64,000 bases of DNA from Xiheicaenibacterium sp046351325. Lineage in GTDB: Bacteria > Myxococcota_A > Polyangia > Polyangiales > Polyangiaceae. Position 1 is the first letter of the stretch. The number at the start of each line of letters is the position of its first letter. The stretch lies in contig JAXLYR010000024.1 of the NCBI GenBank assembly GCA_046351325.1, positions 1 through 64,000 on the forward strand. The letters run 5' to 3'. Positions 43,323 to 53,205 of this stretch are shown here, piece after piece. The position numbers and the translations under genes are program-made. The notes under the pieces are model-generated. The model ran no database searches and was not told the DNA's origin. It saw only the letters and a program-made list of their open reading frames with translations.

Positions 43323-45107
43323 ATGGCCAAAGATCTGACTATCGGCATGGCGGGCTCCGGCGGTGACGGCATTGTCAGCGCTGGAGAGTCATTGATCGCG
43401 GCGGTCGCCAGCGAGGGCTACCACGCCATCATGACGAAGAGCTTCGGTTCCCAGATCCGCGGCGGCGAGTCCTCGTGCCGCGTGCGTCTGTCGACGGAGC
43501 CGCTCCACAACCCCGGCGGGGTCCTCGACGTCGCCGTCGCCCTCAACTGGGAGGACTTCCTCAAGTTCGGCAGCGAGCTCCCCGTCGGCGGCAGCACTGT
43601 CGTCATTTACGAGGAGAAGACCAACGTCGCGCCCGACAAAATCCCGATCGAGGGCGTCTCCCCGACCGAGGTCTTCCCCGTTCCCATCACCGAGCTCGCG
43701 AAGAAACACGCAGGCACGGACCTCGCCAAGAACACAGTCGTCCTCGGGCTGCTCGCCGGGTGGTTCGACATCGCGCGCGACGCGATCCTCCGCGGCATCA
43801 AGAAGCGCTTCGCGAAGAAGAACCCCGCGCTCGTCGAGAGCAACAGCAAGGCCTTCAACGCAGGCGTCGCGTACGCGCTCGAGCACCCGCTCCACGTGCC
43901 GCGCACGCTCGAGCGCCCCAAAGCGGTCTCGCCGAAGCTCCTCTTGGACGGCAATGACATGTGCGCCGCCGCCGCGGTCGTCGCGGGCTGCGACGTCTTC
44001 GGTGGATACCCGATTACGCCCTCGACCGAGGTCATGCAGTTCCTCAGTCGCGAGATTTGGAAATACGGCGGCGCGGTCCTCCAGGCCGAGGATGAAATCG
44101 CCGGTATCGGCGTGGCTGTCGGCGCGTCGTTCGCGGGGAAGAAGGCGATGACGGCGACGAGCGGCCCCGGCATGTCGCTGAAGACCGAAATCATGGGCCT
44201 CGCCACGATCGCGGAGCTACCGCTCGTGATCCTCAATGTGCAGCGCGGCGGCCCCTCCACAGGCAGCCCGACCAAACCCGAGCAATCCGACCTCTTCCAG
44301 GCCGCGTTCTCGGCGCACGGCGACGTCGTCAGGCCCATCCTCGCGCCGACGAGCGTCGCGGACACGTTCGACGTGACTGTCCACGCCTTCAACGTCGCGG
44401 AGCACTACCAGACTCCGGTCATCATCCTCTCGGACCAGGAGATCGCTCAGCGCAAGGAGACCGTCGACCCGATCGACACGAGCAAGGTCCAGATCGAGGA
44501 GCGGCTCGTCCCCAGCCACGCCGAGCTCAAGGAATATCACCGATTCCAGAACACGGACTCTGGCATAAGCCCCATCAGCCACCCCGGAATGGAGGGTGGC
44601 AATTACCTCGCGGCCGGCATCGAGCACAACGAGCACGGTGACCCCACGGTCAACGGCCGCATCCACGCGAAGATGAACGACAAGCGCTTCCGTAAGCTGG
44701 AGTCGCTGAAGCACCGGAGCGATCTCTTCCTCATCGAGGGCGACCCCGAGGCCCCTGTCGCGCTCGTCAGCTGGGGCAGCGTCGCAGGCGTCTGCCGCGA
44801 GGCCCTCGCCTTGGCGAAGGACACCGGACTACGGGTGAAGCTCCTCATTCCACAGCTGGTCTATCCCGTCGCCGAAGAGGTCTATCACGGCTTCTTCCGC
44901 TCGGTGCGCGCGGGGCTCGTCGTCGAGCAGTCCCATCAAGGGCAGCTCTATCGAATCTTGAGGATGTACGTCGACGTCCCGCACGGCATCAAGTCGATGG
45001 CGCGCAGCGGCGCCAATCCGTTCCAACCGCAAGAGGTCGTCCGCCGCCTCGGCGACTTGGTCATCGCGATGCAACGCTCGAGCTTCGAGCAGCAACCCCA
45101 GGGCTGA
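43323..45107 (+). CDS. korA: 2-oxoacid:ferredoxin oxidoreductase, fused gamma-alpha subunit (KorA type)
   Basis: A protein of 594 residues. The N-terminal ~190 residues are the gamma domain (GMAGSGGDGIVSAGESL, GGESSCRVRLS). The alpha domain follows (GGYPITPSTEVMQFL, LQAEDEIAGIG, GPSTGSPTKPEQSDL), typical of 2-oxoglutarate or related oxoacid oxidoreductases. With the next gene it would oxidise a 2-oxoacid with CoA to acyl-CoA and CO2 and reduce ferredoxin. Substrate (2-oxoglutarate or another) is inferred from family, not proven. Confidence 0.92.
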   Translation: MAKDLTIGMAGSGGDGIVSAGESLIAAVASEGYHAIMTKSFGSQIRGGESSCRVRLSTEPLHNPGGVLDVAVALNWEDFLKFGSELPVGGSTVVIYEEKTNVAPDKIPIEGVSPTEVFPVPITELAKKHAGTDLAKNTVVLGLLAGWFDIARDAILRGIKKRFAKKNPALVESNSKAFNAGVAYALEHPLHVPRTLERPKAVSPKLLLDGNDMCAAAAVVAGCDVFGGYPITPSTEVMQFLSREIWKYGGAVLQAEDEIAGIGVAVGASFAGKKAMTATSGPGMSLKTEIMGLATIAELPLVILNVQRGGPSTGSPTKPEQSDLFQAAFSAHGDVVRPILAPTSVADTFDVTVHAFNVAEHYQTPVIILSDQEIAQRKETVDPIDTSKVQIEERLVPSHAELKEYHRFQNTDSGISPISHPGMEGGNYLAAGIEHNEHGDPTVNGRIHAKMNDKRFRKLESLKHRSDLFLIEGDPEAPVALVSWGSVAGVCREALALAKDTGLRVKLLIPQLVYPVAEEVYHGFFRSVRAGLVVEQSHQGQLYRILRMYVDVPHGIKSMARSGANPFQPQEVVRRLGDLVIAMQRSSFEQQPQG

Positions 45108-45134
45108 CCGGGCCAAAGGCAATAGGAGCGTTCG

Positions 45135-46007
45135 ATGACGTTGGTCCAACTGCAGTCCAAAGACTTCAAGAGCAACCTCAAGCCGATTTGGTGCCCTGGG
45201 TGCGGCGACTTCGGCGTCGTGCAAGGCATCTATCGCGCGCTCTCGGCGATCGGGCGACCGCCGCACGAGATCGCGTTCGTGTCCGGGATCGGCTGCTCGA
45301 GCCGCATACCGGGTTATACGACCGCCTACGGCTTCAACAGCGTTCACGGCCGCGCGCTGCCGATCGCGCAGGGCATCAAGCTCGCCAATCCCGAGCTCCT
45401 CGTGCTCGTCGCGGGCGGTGACGGCGACGGCTTCTCGATCGGCGGCGGCCACGTCCCGCACGCCATTCGTCGCAACATGGACCTCACCTATTTGGTGATG
45501 GACAACCAGATTTACGGTCTGACGAAGGGGCAGCTCTCGCCCACCTCGGCGAGGGGCCTGAAGACGGTGACGTCCAGCCTCGGCAGCCTCGAGGACCCGG
45601 TCAACCCGCTGCTCTATGTCCTCTCGTACGGCGCGGGCTTCGTCGCGCAGGCGACGCCGGCCGATATGGCAGGTATGAGCGCCGTCATCGAAGAGGCCAT
45701 TCGCTATCCGGGTTTCGCGTTCGTCAATATTCAATCTCCGTGCGTCACTTATGGTGAAGAGCACCAGCAGGTGAAGGCACACCGCGCGATGATGAAGCCG
45801 CTGAGCTCGCTCGGGCACGACCCGACCGATCGGCTCGCGGCCATGAACCTGGCCCAGCATTATGGGGCCGAGCTCCACACGGGCGTCTTCTACAAGAACC
45901 CCAATCCACCGCCGACCTATGAGTCCCTCGTGAAGGAGCGCCAGACGAAGCAGCACGAGACCGCCCCAGATCGGCTGCGGGTCCTCGACATGTATTTGCA
46001 GAAGTAG
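45135..46007 (+). CDS. korB: 2-oxoacid:ferredoxin oxidoreductase, beta subunit (KorB type)
   Basis: A protein of 290 residues, ending in TAG. The thiamine-pyrophosphate motif is in GGDGDGFSIGGGHVPHAIRR and the cluster cysteines are C20 and C23 (WCPGCGDFG) and C54 (GIGCSS). AGGAG precedes the start. If the TAG were read through, the frame would join the next gene, but KorB has normal length here. Confidence 0.93.
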   Translation: MTLVQLQSKDFKSNLKPIWCPGCGDFGVVQGIYRALSAIGRPPHEIAFVSGIGCSSRIPGYTTAYGFNSVHGRALPIAQGIKLANPELLVLVAGGDGDGFSIGGGHVPHAIRRNMDLTYLVMDNQIYGLTKGQLSPTSARGLKTVTSSLGSLEDPVNPLLYVLSYGAGFVAQATPADMAGMSAVIEEAIRYPGFAFVNIQSPCVTYGEEHQQVKAHRAMMKPLSSLGHDPTDRLAAMNLAQHYGAELHTGVFYKNPNPPPTYESLVKERQTKQHETAPDRLRVLDMYLQK

Positions 46008-46034
46008 GTCCCCTCCTCCATCCGGAGACGTCAA

Positions 46035-46565
46035 ATGGCAGGCCCGATACCCAAGCTCGACTTCAAGGCGCTCAGCCTCATGGACGCGCTCGACTTCGCG
46101 ATCTTGATCGAAGAAGAGGCGCGCGATCGCTACGAGGAGCTCGCCGATCAGCTCGAGATCCACCGCACCCCCGACGCTGCAAAGTTCTTCCGCTTCATGT
46201 CTCGCAACGAGGAGAAGCACCGCGGGCACCTGGCCGGCCGTCGCGCTGAGCTCTTCGGCGAGCAGGCGAGCCGCGCCCGACGCGAGATGCTGTTCGACGT
46301 CGAGGCCCCCGAATACGACGAGGCGCGCGCCTTCATGAGCGTCCGTGAGGCCCTGCACGCCTCGCTGCGCTCCGAGGAGAAGGCTCACCAGTTCTTCGTC
46401 TCGGCGCTCGAGCACGTGACCGACGCCGAGGTGAAGGTCCTCTTCGAGGAGCTCCGCGGCGAGGAGCTCGAGCACGTCAGGCTCCTCAACGTGGAGCTCG
46501 AGAAGCTCCCGCCCGACCCCATCGCGCGCGTCGAGGACTTCGAGGACGACCCCGCGCCGCAGTGA
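46035..46565 (+). CDS. Rubrerythrin-like ferritin-fold protein
   Basis: A protein of 176 residues with four helices carrying paired carboxylate and histidine ligands (EEEARDRYEELAD, RNEEKHRGH, SEEKAHQFF, GEELEHVR). This pattern suits a diiron ferritin or rubrerythrin erythrin domain; the C-terminal rubredoxin is absent. It is probably co-transcribed with korAB and could remove peroxide or protect iron-sulfur enzymes; the role is inferred. Confidence 0.8.
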   Translation: MAGPIPKLDFKALSLMDALDFAILIEEEARDRYEELADQLEIHRTPDAAKFFRFMSRNEEKHRGHLAGRRAELFGEQASRARREMLFDVEAPEYDEARAFMSVREALHASLRSEEKAHQFFVSALEHVTDAEVKVLFEELRGEELEHVRLLNVELEKLPPDPIARVEDFEDDPAPQ

Positions 46566-46582
46566 GGTATGAAGGGCGGGCG

Positions 46583-48580
46583 ATGCCTGGTCCCCCGCCC
46601 CCTCCCGTGCGCCCGCGCAGGGTCGTCGCCGTCCAGCGCACCATCGTCGAGGGCGCCGCGCCGCGCGCAGCCGGGCCCCTCGGCGTGGCGCCCGTCGCAG
46701 AGATCGACCTCGACAAACCCACGATCGTCATCGGTCGCGAGGGCGCCGACGTCGTGCTCGACAGCCCTGTCGTCTCACGCGCGCACGCGGCTCTCCACGC
46801 GCGTGAGGGCGGGCACACGCTCGAGGACATGAGCTCGATGAACGGCACGTTCATCGCTGACGGATGTTGCGTCCGCAGACAGCGCCTCCGCAAGGGGGAC
46901 GTCATCGTGGTCGGGCCCCACTGCATCCAGCACGACAGGCCGACTGCGACCGTGTTCGACCAGGTGCTTGCGCGAGCCGATGGCCTGGTCAGGCGCGGCA
47001 GGTGCGCGGCCGCCGCCGGATCCTCGAGATGGCCCATATCGGTTCTGCCCCGCGAGCTCGTCGTGACGCTCGTCGGCGTGCGCGGCGCCGGCAAGTCCAC
47101 GCTGATGCGGTCCTTCTGCCCAGCTTCTGCTGACGCGCGAGGCGATTGTCCGGTTTTCAGCAACGGCGACGCAGCCCACGACGGTCAGATCGCTATCGCC
47201 TGTCGCCGAGCGCGTCCTGCAGGACGGAGTTGTCCTGTTCGCGAGGTCGTGGTGGCGCGCGCTCGGTTACACGGCTTCGCTGTGCTGCCGCTGATGATCG
47301 ACGCCGAGCGCACCCGGCGGATCGAGGCCGCGCCTTCGAGCAAGCTCGCGAGACGCCGCGATGCCGAGCACCCGACAAGCGCAGGCCACCCTCCAGGAGC
47401 AGGCGGGCAGCGCAAGCGCGCAGGACAAGCGTGCCGAGCCCTCGCCGATCCGGCGCCTTCTTCCTCGATGAGGCCGACGAGCGTCGATCCCGGCCTCGAG
47501 AAGAAGATGATGAAGACGCTCCGGCAGCTCGCGAGCGCCGGTCGCACCGTGGTCCTCGTCACCCACGCGACCGCGAACTCGATCAATGCGACCACATCGC
47601 GTTCCTCGCCGAGGGACGCCCTGTTTATTCCGGCGCCGCGCCTGATCAGCCCCTTGGCCTTCCGGCGTCTCGACAAGGACAGGCCGACATCTACGGCAAG
47701 CTCGACGGCGCTGTCTCGCCTCGAACGAGGCCCGGCGCGTTGACCACCAGAGCTCGGCGGCCTCGAGAAGAGCTCCGCGCGCCGCCGCCGAGCGCAGTGC
47801 TCCGCAGGCTCGCCGCCTGTGGCAAGGCCAGCGCGGCCGTGGCCTTCACGCCGGCAGGTCAGGGCCAATGCTGGCGTCGAAGAGGTGCAGCCTCGACTTC
47901 GTCGCTGGTGCCGCGGGATCTCGAGTCGCCGGCGCCAGCTCAAGGTCCTCGCGGTGCTGGCCTCGAGCTCGTCTTTCTGCATGGAGAACTCGCGGTGATG
48001 CTCTGCAAGCGCCGCTGATGGCCACATTGACGACGCGCTACGTCGCCGGCGCGACGCCTGCTGTGGTGGCCTGACCGTCCATTTCAAGACCTGTCCTCTC
48101 ATGGCGACGGTCTCGGTCTGGTTCGGCGTCACCGGCATCGCCGTGCAGATCGCCAAGGAGACGCCCATCTTCCGCGCCGCGAGCGTGGCGGCGGGTGTTC
48201 CGGCATGCGCCATCTCGGCTCGAAGCTCGTCGTCCTCGGGCCTTGGTCGCGGTCGAATCCGCCATTTTGCTCGGCGTCCTCTCCTCGAAGATCGACTTCC
48301 GAAGCGCGGCGTCCACTTCGTCGCGATGGCATATCGGCTACGACGTTCCTCAGCGCCTTCGTACAGGCGCTCGCTGGTCTCGCCACATCACCGGCGAAGA
48401 GCGTGACCGCGCGATCTCGGCCATACCCATCGTGCGTCGCGCTGCAGATCCTTGTTCTCCGGCAGTTGTTCCCGCCGACCGGCAAGTCCAGAAGGCGGCT
48501 ACCGGGGCACCACGCGGTGGTGGTCGACCGACGCGTACGGCGTGACCCACCACGCCTTCGACACGCTCGGCTGCTGATCT
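46583..48580 (+). pseudogene. Decayed FHA-ABC transporter (ATPase plus permease)
   Basis: The start ATG 46583 and FHA domain (VIGREGADVVLDSPVVSRAHA) are intact. The ATPase follows in broken frames: ILEMAHI in one frame, Walker A (GVRGAGKST, about 47075-47101) in another. The signature has decayed to GAGGQRKR, FFLDE is in a different frame from the following PTS...DPGLEKKMMKTL, and ECDHIAFLAEG-like sequence is again in another. The permease relicts are VSVWFGVTGIAVQIAKETP and SKLVVLGPW / VESAILLGVLSS. I count many frame changes, so it is dead unless the sequence is faulty. The end is approximate. Confidence 0.75.
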
Positions 48581-48917
48581 ACGCGCCCACGGCATCGAGG
48601 ACGCCTCGAAGAAATGGGCGCGCTCGGCGCCCACTCGCTGACTTGCCCTCGCCCGCCTACGCCCGGTATCGCAGCCGGGACTGAGCCCTACTGCGTTCGG
48701 CGCCGCTTCGAGGACGCTCGCGAGGAGCCGCGCCTGGGTCCGGGTGGCCTGTGGGTTGAACCCGCCCGGCGCCAGGCTGGTGCCGCCCGCGCCGGTGGAG
48801 GGCGCCGACGCGAGCGTCCAACAGGAGCGGCGGGGCATGGGGGTTTCTCGGGGGGCGGGCGGAGTCGGCTTGGGGCGGCGGCGCCCACCACGCGACCATT
48901 CATTGAGTCGGAAGCGA

Positions 48918-49900
48918 TCACCAAAACGCGAGGCGAGCGGTGCGACAGCCTCGGGTGTAGTCGCCCGATAGCCAGATATGGGTGCCGCTGAACGCCGCGT
49001 CGTCGAGGGCGGCGAGCGCGCGCTCGCCGAGCTCCGATAGGCTGACGCTGTTCAAGGCTCTGCGCCCGAGGTTCGCAGCGAGCCCGGCGACGACGGACCC
49101 TGACCACGCCGTGCAGCTGGAGATCCTCAGGCCGGGGAGCTGCGAGAACAGCCGCTCGAAGTGGAGGCTCGCCAGGTCGGCGCCGAGCTGGAGCGTCAGG
49201 TTCGCGACCTTCGGCAGGTCCGAGTCTGCGAGAGCCTGAGCTCAGCAAGGCCCAGCGCTCGACCTCCAGTGGACAGCAGCTGGCGCAAGCTTCCACGGAG
49301 AGGGCACCAAGGCAGAGTCGTCGCGCGCACGTGGAGCCCGCGCAGAGAAGGCAGCGTTCGACGGCGCGTGAGAGCGCCGAGGGGAGACCTCGAAGCCGCG
49401 ACGCGCGGAGCTCCCAAGAAGCTGCGCGGAGCGCGAGCGCGGAGCTCGGCGCTGAGCTCTTCGGCGTCGTGATCCATCCAGCCGCTAAGACGAGCGTGCG
49501 CAAGAAGCGAGCGCCTCGGCCAAGAGCTGTCGCAGCGCGCGCGCCAAGTAATCAGCCTCGCGGGATGAGTTGCAGAGAAGAAGCGCGGCAGAGCAGTTGC
49601 CGTAGCCGTACTCGATTGTAAGCGTGTTCTGTCGAACGAGCTCCCCCAAGAGCGGCCCTACCCACAAGTCCGAATGGCGCTTCTGAGGGTCGTGGACTTG
49701 AAGCGCCCAATCGGGCCGCCGCTCGAGCTCGAGCCGACCGGCTGCGGCCGTGACCGGCCCACGGACTCGAGCTGTCGGCGTAGACCGACCACGCGACGGG
49801 ATCGTCCTCTCTCCAATTCGGCGAAGGGCTGTGCGCCTCGTCCGCCTGGCTGGAGTTCGGCACCCGAGCCCAGGCGGCGGGGGCGGCCGATGCGCGCCTG
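48918..49900 (-). pseudogene. Relict of a TIGR02996-type protein with leucine-rich-repeat-like body
   Basis: On the minus strand a reading frame ends at 48918 with SELGERALAALDDAAF preceded by LRR-like DLPKVANLTLQLGADL and LHFERLFSQLPGLR. In other frames, DPVAWSVYADSSSPWAGHG (about 49775-49800) resembles the DPxxxRLVYADWLxxxGDPxG N-terminal signature, and LWVGPLLGEL lies between. The pieces are out of frame, so I read a decayed gene. Family assignment is from memory and moderate; the 5' limit is a guess. Confidence 0.45.
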
Positions 49901-50149
49901 TCTGAGGATCGAACAGGTAGCCGAGGCCGCCGCGCAGGCCGCAGAGCCGCGCCCGCGCGAGGCCTGCTGGTCTTGATCGAGCCAGGACAGCAGAGGGCAG
50001 CAGCAGAGCTGCCACGATGCGCTCCTCAGTTCCAGCGGCGACGTCGAACCCCGGTCTCGCGAGCCCGCCAGCCAGCGCGAGCGCTGAAAGATCAGCGCCG
50101 AACGCGCCGATTGAGCCCTTCGGCGCGCGGGACGCGCTCCAGGCCCAAA

Positions 50150-52624
50150 TCAGCGCCTGCGCCGGCGGCGAGCTTGGCCCAGACCTCCGCCGCGGGGATG
50201 CGGGGCGCCGCGCCAGAAGACGAGGTCGTAGTCGACGGCCGAGCAGATGCTTCCGGTGGCGGAGCGCTCCTCATGCCCTGGACTCGGCGCTGCGCGGAAC
50301 TGGAACTTCCTGTCTCCGACGACTCCACGAACCCCCGCGTCCGGATACCAGGCGATCCGCCAAGTGCCCTCGACCCAGCGGATCTCCATCCCGTCGCCGT
50401 CGTCGTCGTCGAGGACGGTCTCGCCCTCGGCGGCGACGATCGCGACCCGCGGCTGCTCGTGTTTGCCGCAATGGGGGACTGGATAATAAGTAACCCCATA
50501 TCCGTGCTCGCCGTCCCGCGCGAGCGGGTAGATCTCTGCTCCGCAAACGGGGTCTACGAGCTTGTTGACGCGCGAGCGGCGCCCCTCGAGCGCGTCCGCC
50601 GGGGCGAAGGCGCTGCGGCCCGATGGCGGGCTGTTGGAACACACAGCTTCGGGATCACCGCCGCGTGCTGTTCCCCCTGGCTCGAACGTCACCGGCGCGA
50701 CCTCTCCCACGCGCGGTTGGGGCTCGCGAACCGCACCAGTCCCGTGGTCGAGCGCGCACTCCGCGTCGGACCGCTCGCTTACATCCTCGTAAAGGAAGCG
50801 CGAGAGACAGAGCAGCTGGTTCGCGAAGAAGCGCGCCTCGTTCGGGCCGTAGAGCGACGAGGCGCCCTCGTACTCCTGAGCGCCATATTCGGCCGCGGTG
50901 GTCATGTACTGAAGATACTCGCCCGTGAGCCCGACCTCGACGATCTCGGCCTCGGCGACGCGGCGCGCGCTGTCGTTGTCGATCGCGTGCAGGTAGCGCT
51001 CGAGCTGTCGCCGCGCGCGGAATCCCGCGAGGGTCGTCACCTCACCGGGGAAGGTCGTCACGAGCTCGCCCGCGACTTCGAAGGCGAAGATCGGCGCGCG
51101 CGTCGGGAACGCCGTCGGCCCGTCCGCTGGTGGGACGAGCTCGAGCTTCGGCGCGTGACAGGAGGTCGAGCGCGGCGCGACCGCACCCTCTCGAAAGTCG
51201 GGGAGCGACATGAAGAACGTGCGCCCATCCTCGGCGCCGCCCGAGGCCGCGGTGCCGAGGCGCGCGTTGTCGCAGAGCACGGGATCACCCGCGAGCGTCG
51301 CGTGCGGCGGGCTCGGGTCCCACCCTGCGGAGGTCCAGAGCTGGTGGAACGTGTTGTCAGCGCTCGCGCGGGCGCCTCTCAACTCGAGCTCTCGATAGGC
51401 GACGCGGAGCGCGTGCTCGGGGTCGCTCGTCGACTTTGGCGGAGGCTCGGCGCACACCGTGGGCCCGGCCTCCTCCCAGAGGTGGTGGATCTGCTTGCCG
51501 AGCACCGCGCCCAAACGGCGAGCCTCTCGAGGGCCTGGAAAATCAATGAGCGGAGAGACGTCGCCTTCGACGCCGTTCGCGATGCCGACCACGAAGTCTG
51601 CGCCGACCTCCGGGCCGACCTCGTCGCGGACCCTGGCCTCGACCGCGCGGCTCGCGAACCCGAAGAGATCTCCGTGGTAGAGGTCGTTCAGATTGGAGAT
51701 CGCGGTCGGGTGAACGCCTACAACCGCGTAAGCGGCGAGCGGCATGAACGTCGCGCCGAGGTCTCGATCGATGCGCAGGACGGCGAAGGATCCCTCGACG
51801 GCGTAGAGCGCGGGCCGCGCCGCGTCGGGGACGGCCGTGCGGCGCGGATCGAGGAAGCGCGCTTGCTCCTCGGGGCTGAGGGTGTCCCGCGAGAAGGCGT
51901 CCATCGCGCGGTTCTTGCCGATGAACGTCGCGATCGCCGAGGTCCCCGCGTCGCGTGTGCGCGCGCTCGGCTCGCCGTCGTGGAAGGACCATTTGCGCCA
52001 CGTGGCGCGCACGGGCTGGTTCGCGGCGTCTTCGTAGGCGCCCGCGATCCCCTCGGCGATTCGCTTCGCGAGGAACTCGACCATGCTCGGCGAATAGCCC
52101 GGCTTCTCGCTGCTCATGATCCCTGCGTAGTTCGCGGGCCCGAGGTAGTGCCCGGGACCACCGTGCGTGTGGGTCGCCGAGAGCACCAAGCGATCGGCGC
52201 CGATCGGGATACTCCGTCGCTCGAGCTCTCGGGCGACGGCGCGCGAGAGCAGGAGCGACGACCATCCGAGATCACAAGGCACGAGCGCGAGCACCTCCTC
52301 GCGACGCACGCCCTGGTGCTCGAGCTCCTGGCGCAGCACGATCGGCTGACACCGCAGGCGCAAGAGCGTGCCGCTCGTGACTCGCCCCTCGGGCCCGTGC
52401 CCCAAGATGGAGAAACCCGGCGCGGGCGTGATATCGACGTGCCTCGCCCCCGCCCTGAGCGGCCCGCGAACAGCGGCGTCCGCAGGCGTCGGCGTGGGGA
52501 GTCGCGAAGCCACGGCCGGCGAGTAGATGACGCCCACACAAGCCGGCACTGCCGAGAGCGCTGCCGAGAGCGCAGCCGCGAGCGCAAGAGCGGCGCGCCT
52601 CACGGCAAGAGCGCCTTCAGCCAT
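50150..52624 (-). CDS. Neutral/alkaline ceramidase-like protein
   Basis: A protein of about 824 residues from ATG 52624. The N-terminus has a signal-like hydrophobic stretch and ACVG. Family motifs are present: AGARHVDITPAPG, SATHTHGGPGHY (zinc site), GVEGDVSPL, and the late YMTTAAEYGAQEYEGASSLYGP. Such enzymes hydrolyse ceramide outside the cytoplasm. The C-terminal ~180 residues after the core are longer than usual and unrecognised. It overlaps the upstream lipoprotein gene by 25 bases. Confidence 0.82.
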   Translation of the reverse strand: MAEGALAVRRAALALAAALSAALSAVPACVGVIYSPAVASRLPTPTPADAAVRGPLRAGARHVDITPAPGFSILGHGPEGRVTSGTLLRLRCQPIVLRQELEHQGVRREEVLALVPCDLGWSSLLLSRAVARELERRSIPIGADRLVLSATHTHGGPGHYLGPANYAGIMSSEKPGYSPSMVEFLAKRIAEGIAGAYEDAANQPVRATWRKWSFHDGEPSARTRDAGTSAIATFIGKNRAMDAFSRDTLSPEEQARFLDPRRTAVPDAARPALYAVEGSFAVLRIDRDLGATFMPLAAYAVVGVHPTAISNLNDLYHGDLFGFASRAVEARVRDEVGPEVGADFVVGIANGVEGDVSPLIDFPGPREARRLGAVLGKQIHHLWEEAGPTVCAEPPPKSTSDPEHALRVAYRELELRGARASADNTFHQLWTSAGWDPSPPHATLAGDPVLCDNARLGTAASGGAEDGRTFFMSLPDFREGAVAPRSTSCHAPKLELVPPADGPTAFPTRAPIFAFEVAGELVTTFPGEVTTLAGFRARRQLERYLHAIDNDSARRVAEAEIVEVGLTGEYLQYMTTAAEYGAQEYEGASSLYGPNEARFFANQLLCLSRFLYEDVSERSDAECALDHGTGAVREPQPRVGEVAPVTFEPGGTARGGDPEAVCSNSPPSGRSAFAPADALEGRRSRVNKLVDPVCGAEIYPLARDGEHGYGVTYYPVPHCGKHEQPRVAIVAAEGETVLDDDDGDGMEIRWVEGTWRIAWYPDAGVRGVVGDRKFQFRAAPSPGHEERSATGSICSAVDYDLVFWRGAPHPRGGGLGQARRRRRR

Positions 52625-53184
52625 CGTGCGAACGGCGGGCCTGCCTCCGAGACGAACGCGACGCGGAGACCGAGCCCTGTCGTGAGCTCGAACCAGCCAG
52701 GTCCGTCGACGACCCAGAACCTCATGTCGACCGTCCCCACGAGCTCGAACCGAAACCCGAAGAGCTCGAGCTCCTGCTCGCGATTGCGGCCCTGAATCAG
52801 GACGATCTCGGCGCGACCGCCGAGGCCCGCGGTCACGTCTTTGGCGGTCGCAATCGGCGGTAGACCAACATCGAGCACGCCGAGCAAATTCACGCCGAGC
52901 GCGCAGCTCCCGTCGCAACACTCGCCCTCTGCGAGATCGCTCCAGCCGAACCCGGCGTGGAGATCTCCGCTCTTCACCGCCACACCATCTCGGTCTTCGA
53001 CGAGCGTCGCGCCCGCTCCCACCATGACGCCTTGCTCGACGATGGCGTTCGAGACGCCGATGCGGCTCACGCGCGGGGCAGGCTCGGGGTGGCGTAGCGA
53101 CCACTCCTGGCTCACCCCGACCCCACACCCCCAAAGCCCGGAGCCCATGAGCGGCAACGCGAGCGCCGCCCCGACGACACGCAT
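52600..53184 (-). CDS. Hypothetical lipoprotein upstream of the ceramidase-like gene
   Basis: A protein of 194 residues from ATG 53184. The N-terminus MRVVGAALALPLMGSGLWGC fits a lipoprotein signal. The rest is beta-rich (GAGATLVEDRDGVAV, ELFGFRFELVGTVDMRFWVV), maybe a beta-barrel or sandwich. Its stop overlaps the ceramidase-like start, so the two are co-translated and may act together at the envelope. Confidence 0.65.
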   Translation of the reverse strand: MRVVGAALALPLMGSGLWGCGVGVSQEWSLRHPEPAPRVSRIGVSNAIVEQGVMVGAGATLVEDRDGVAVKSGDLHAGFGWSDLAEGECCDGSCALGVNLLGVLDVGLPPIATAKDVTAGLGGRAEIVLIQGRNREQELELFGFRFELVGTVDMRFWVVDGPGWFELTTGLGLRVAFVSEAGPPFARWLKALLP

Positions 53185-53205
53185 GTCCGCATCGTTACAC
53201 AGGTG

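Noticed and set aside
49973..52795. Plus-strand frame of 940 codons opposite the ceramidase-like gene
   Set aside because: Antisense shadow; the minus strand carries clear family motifs.
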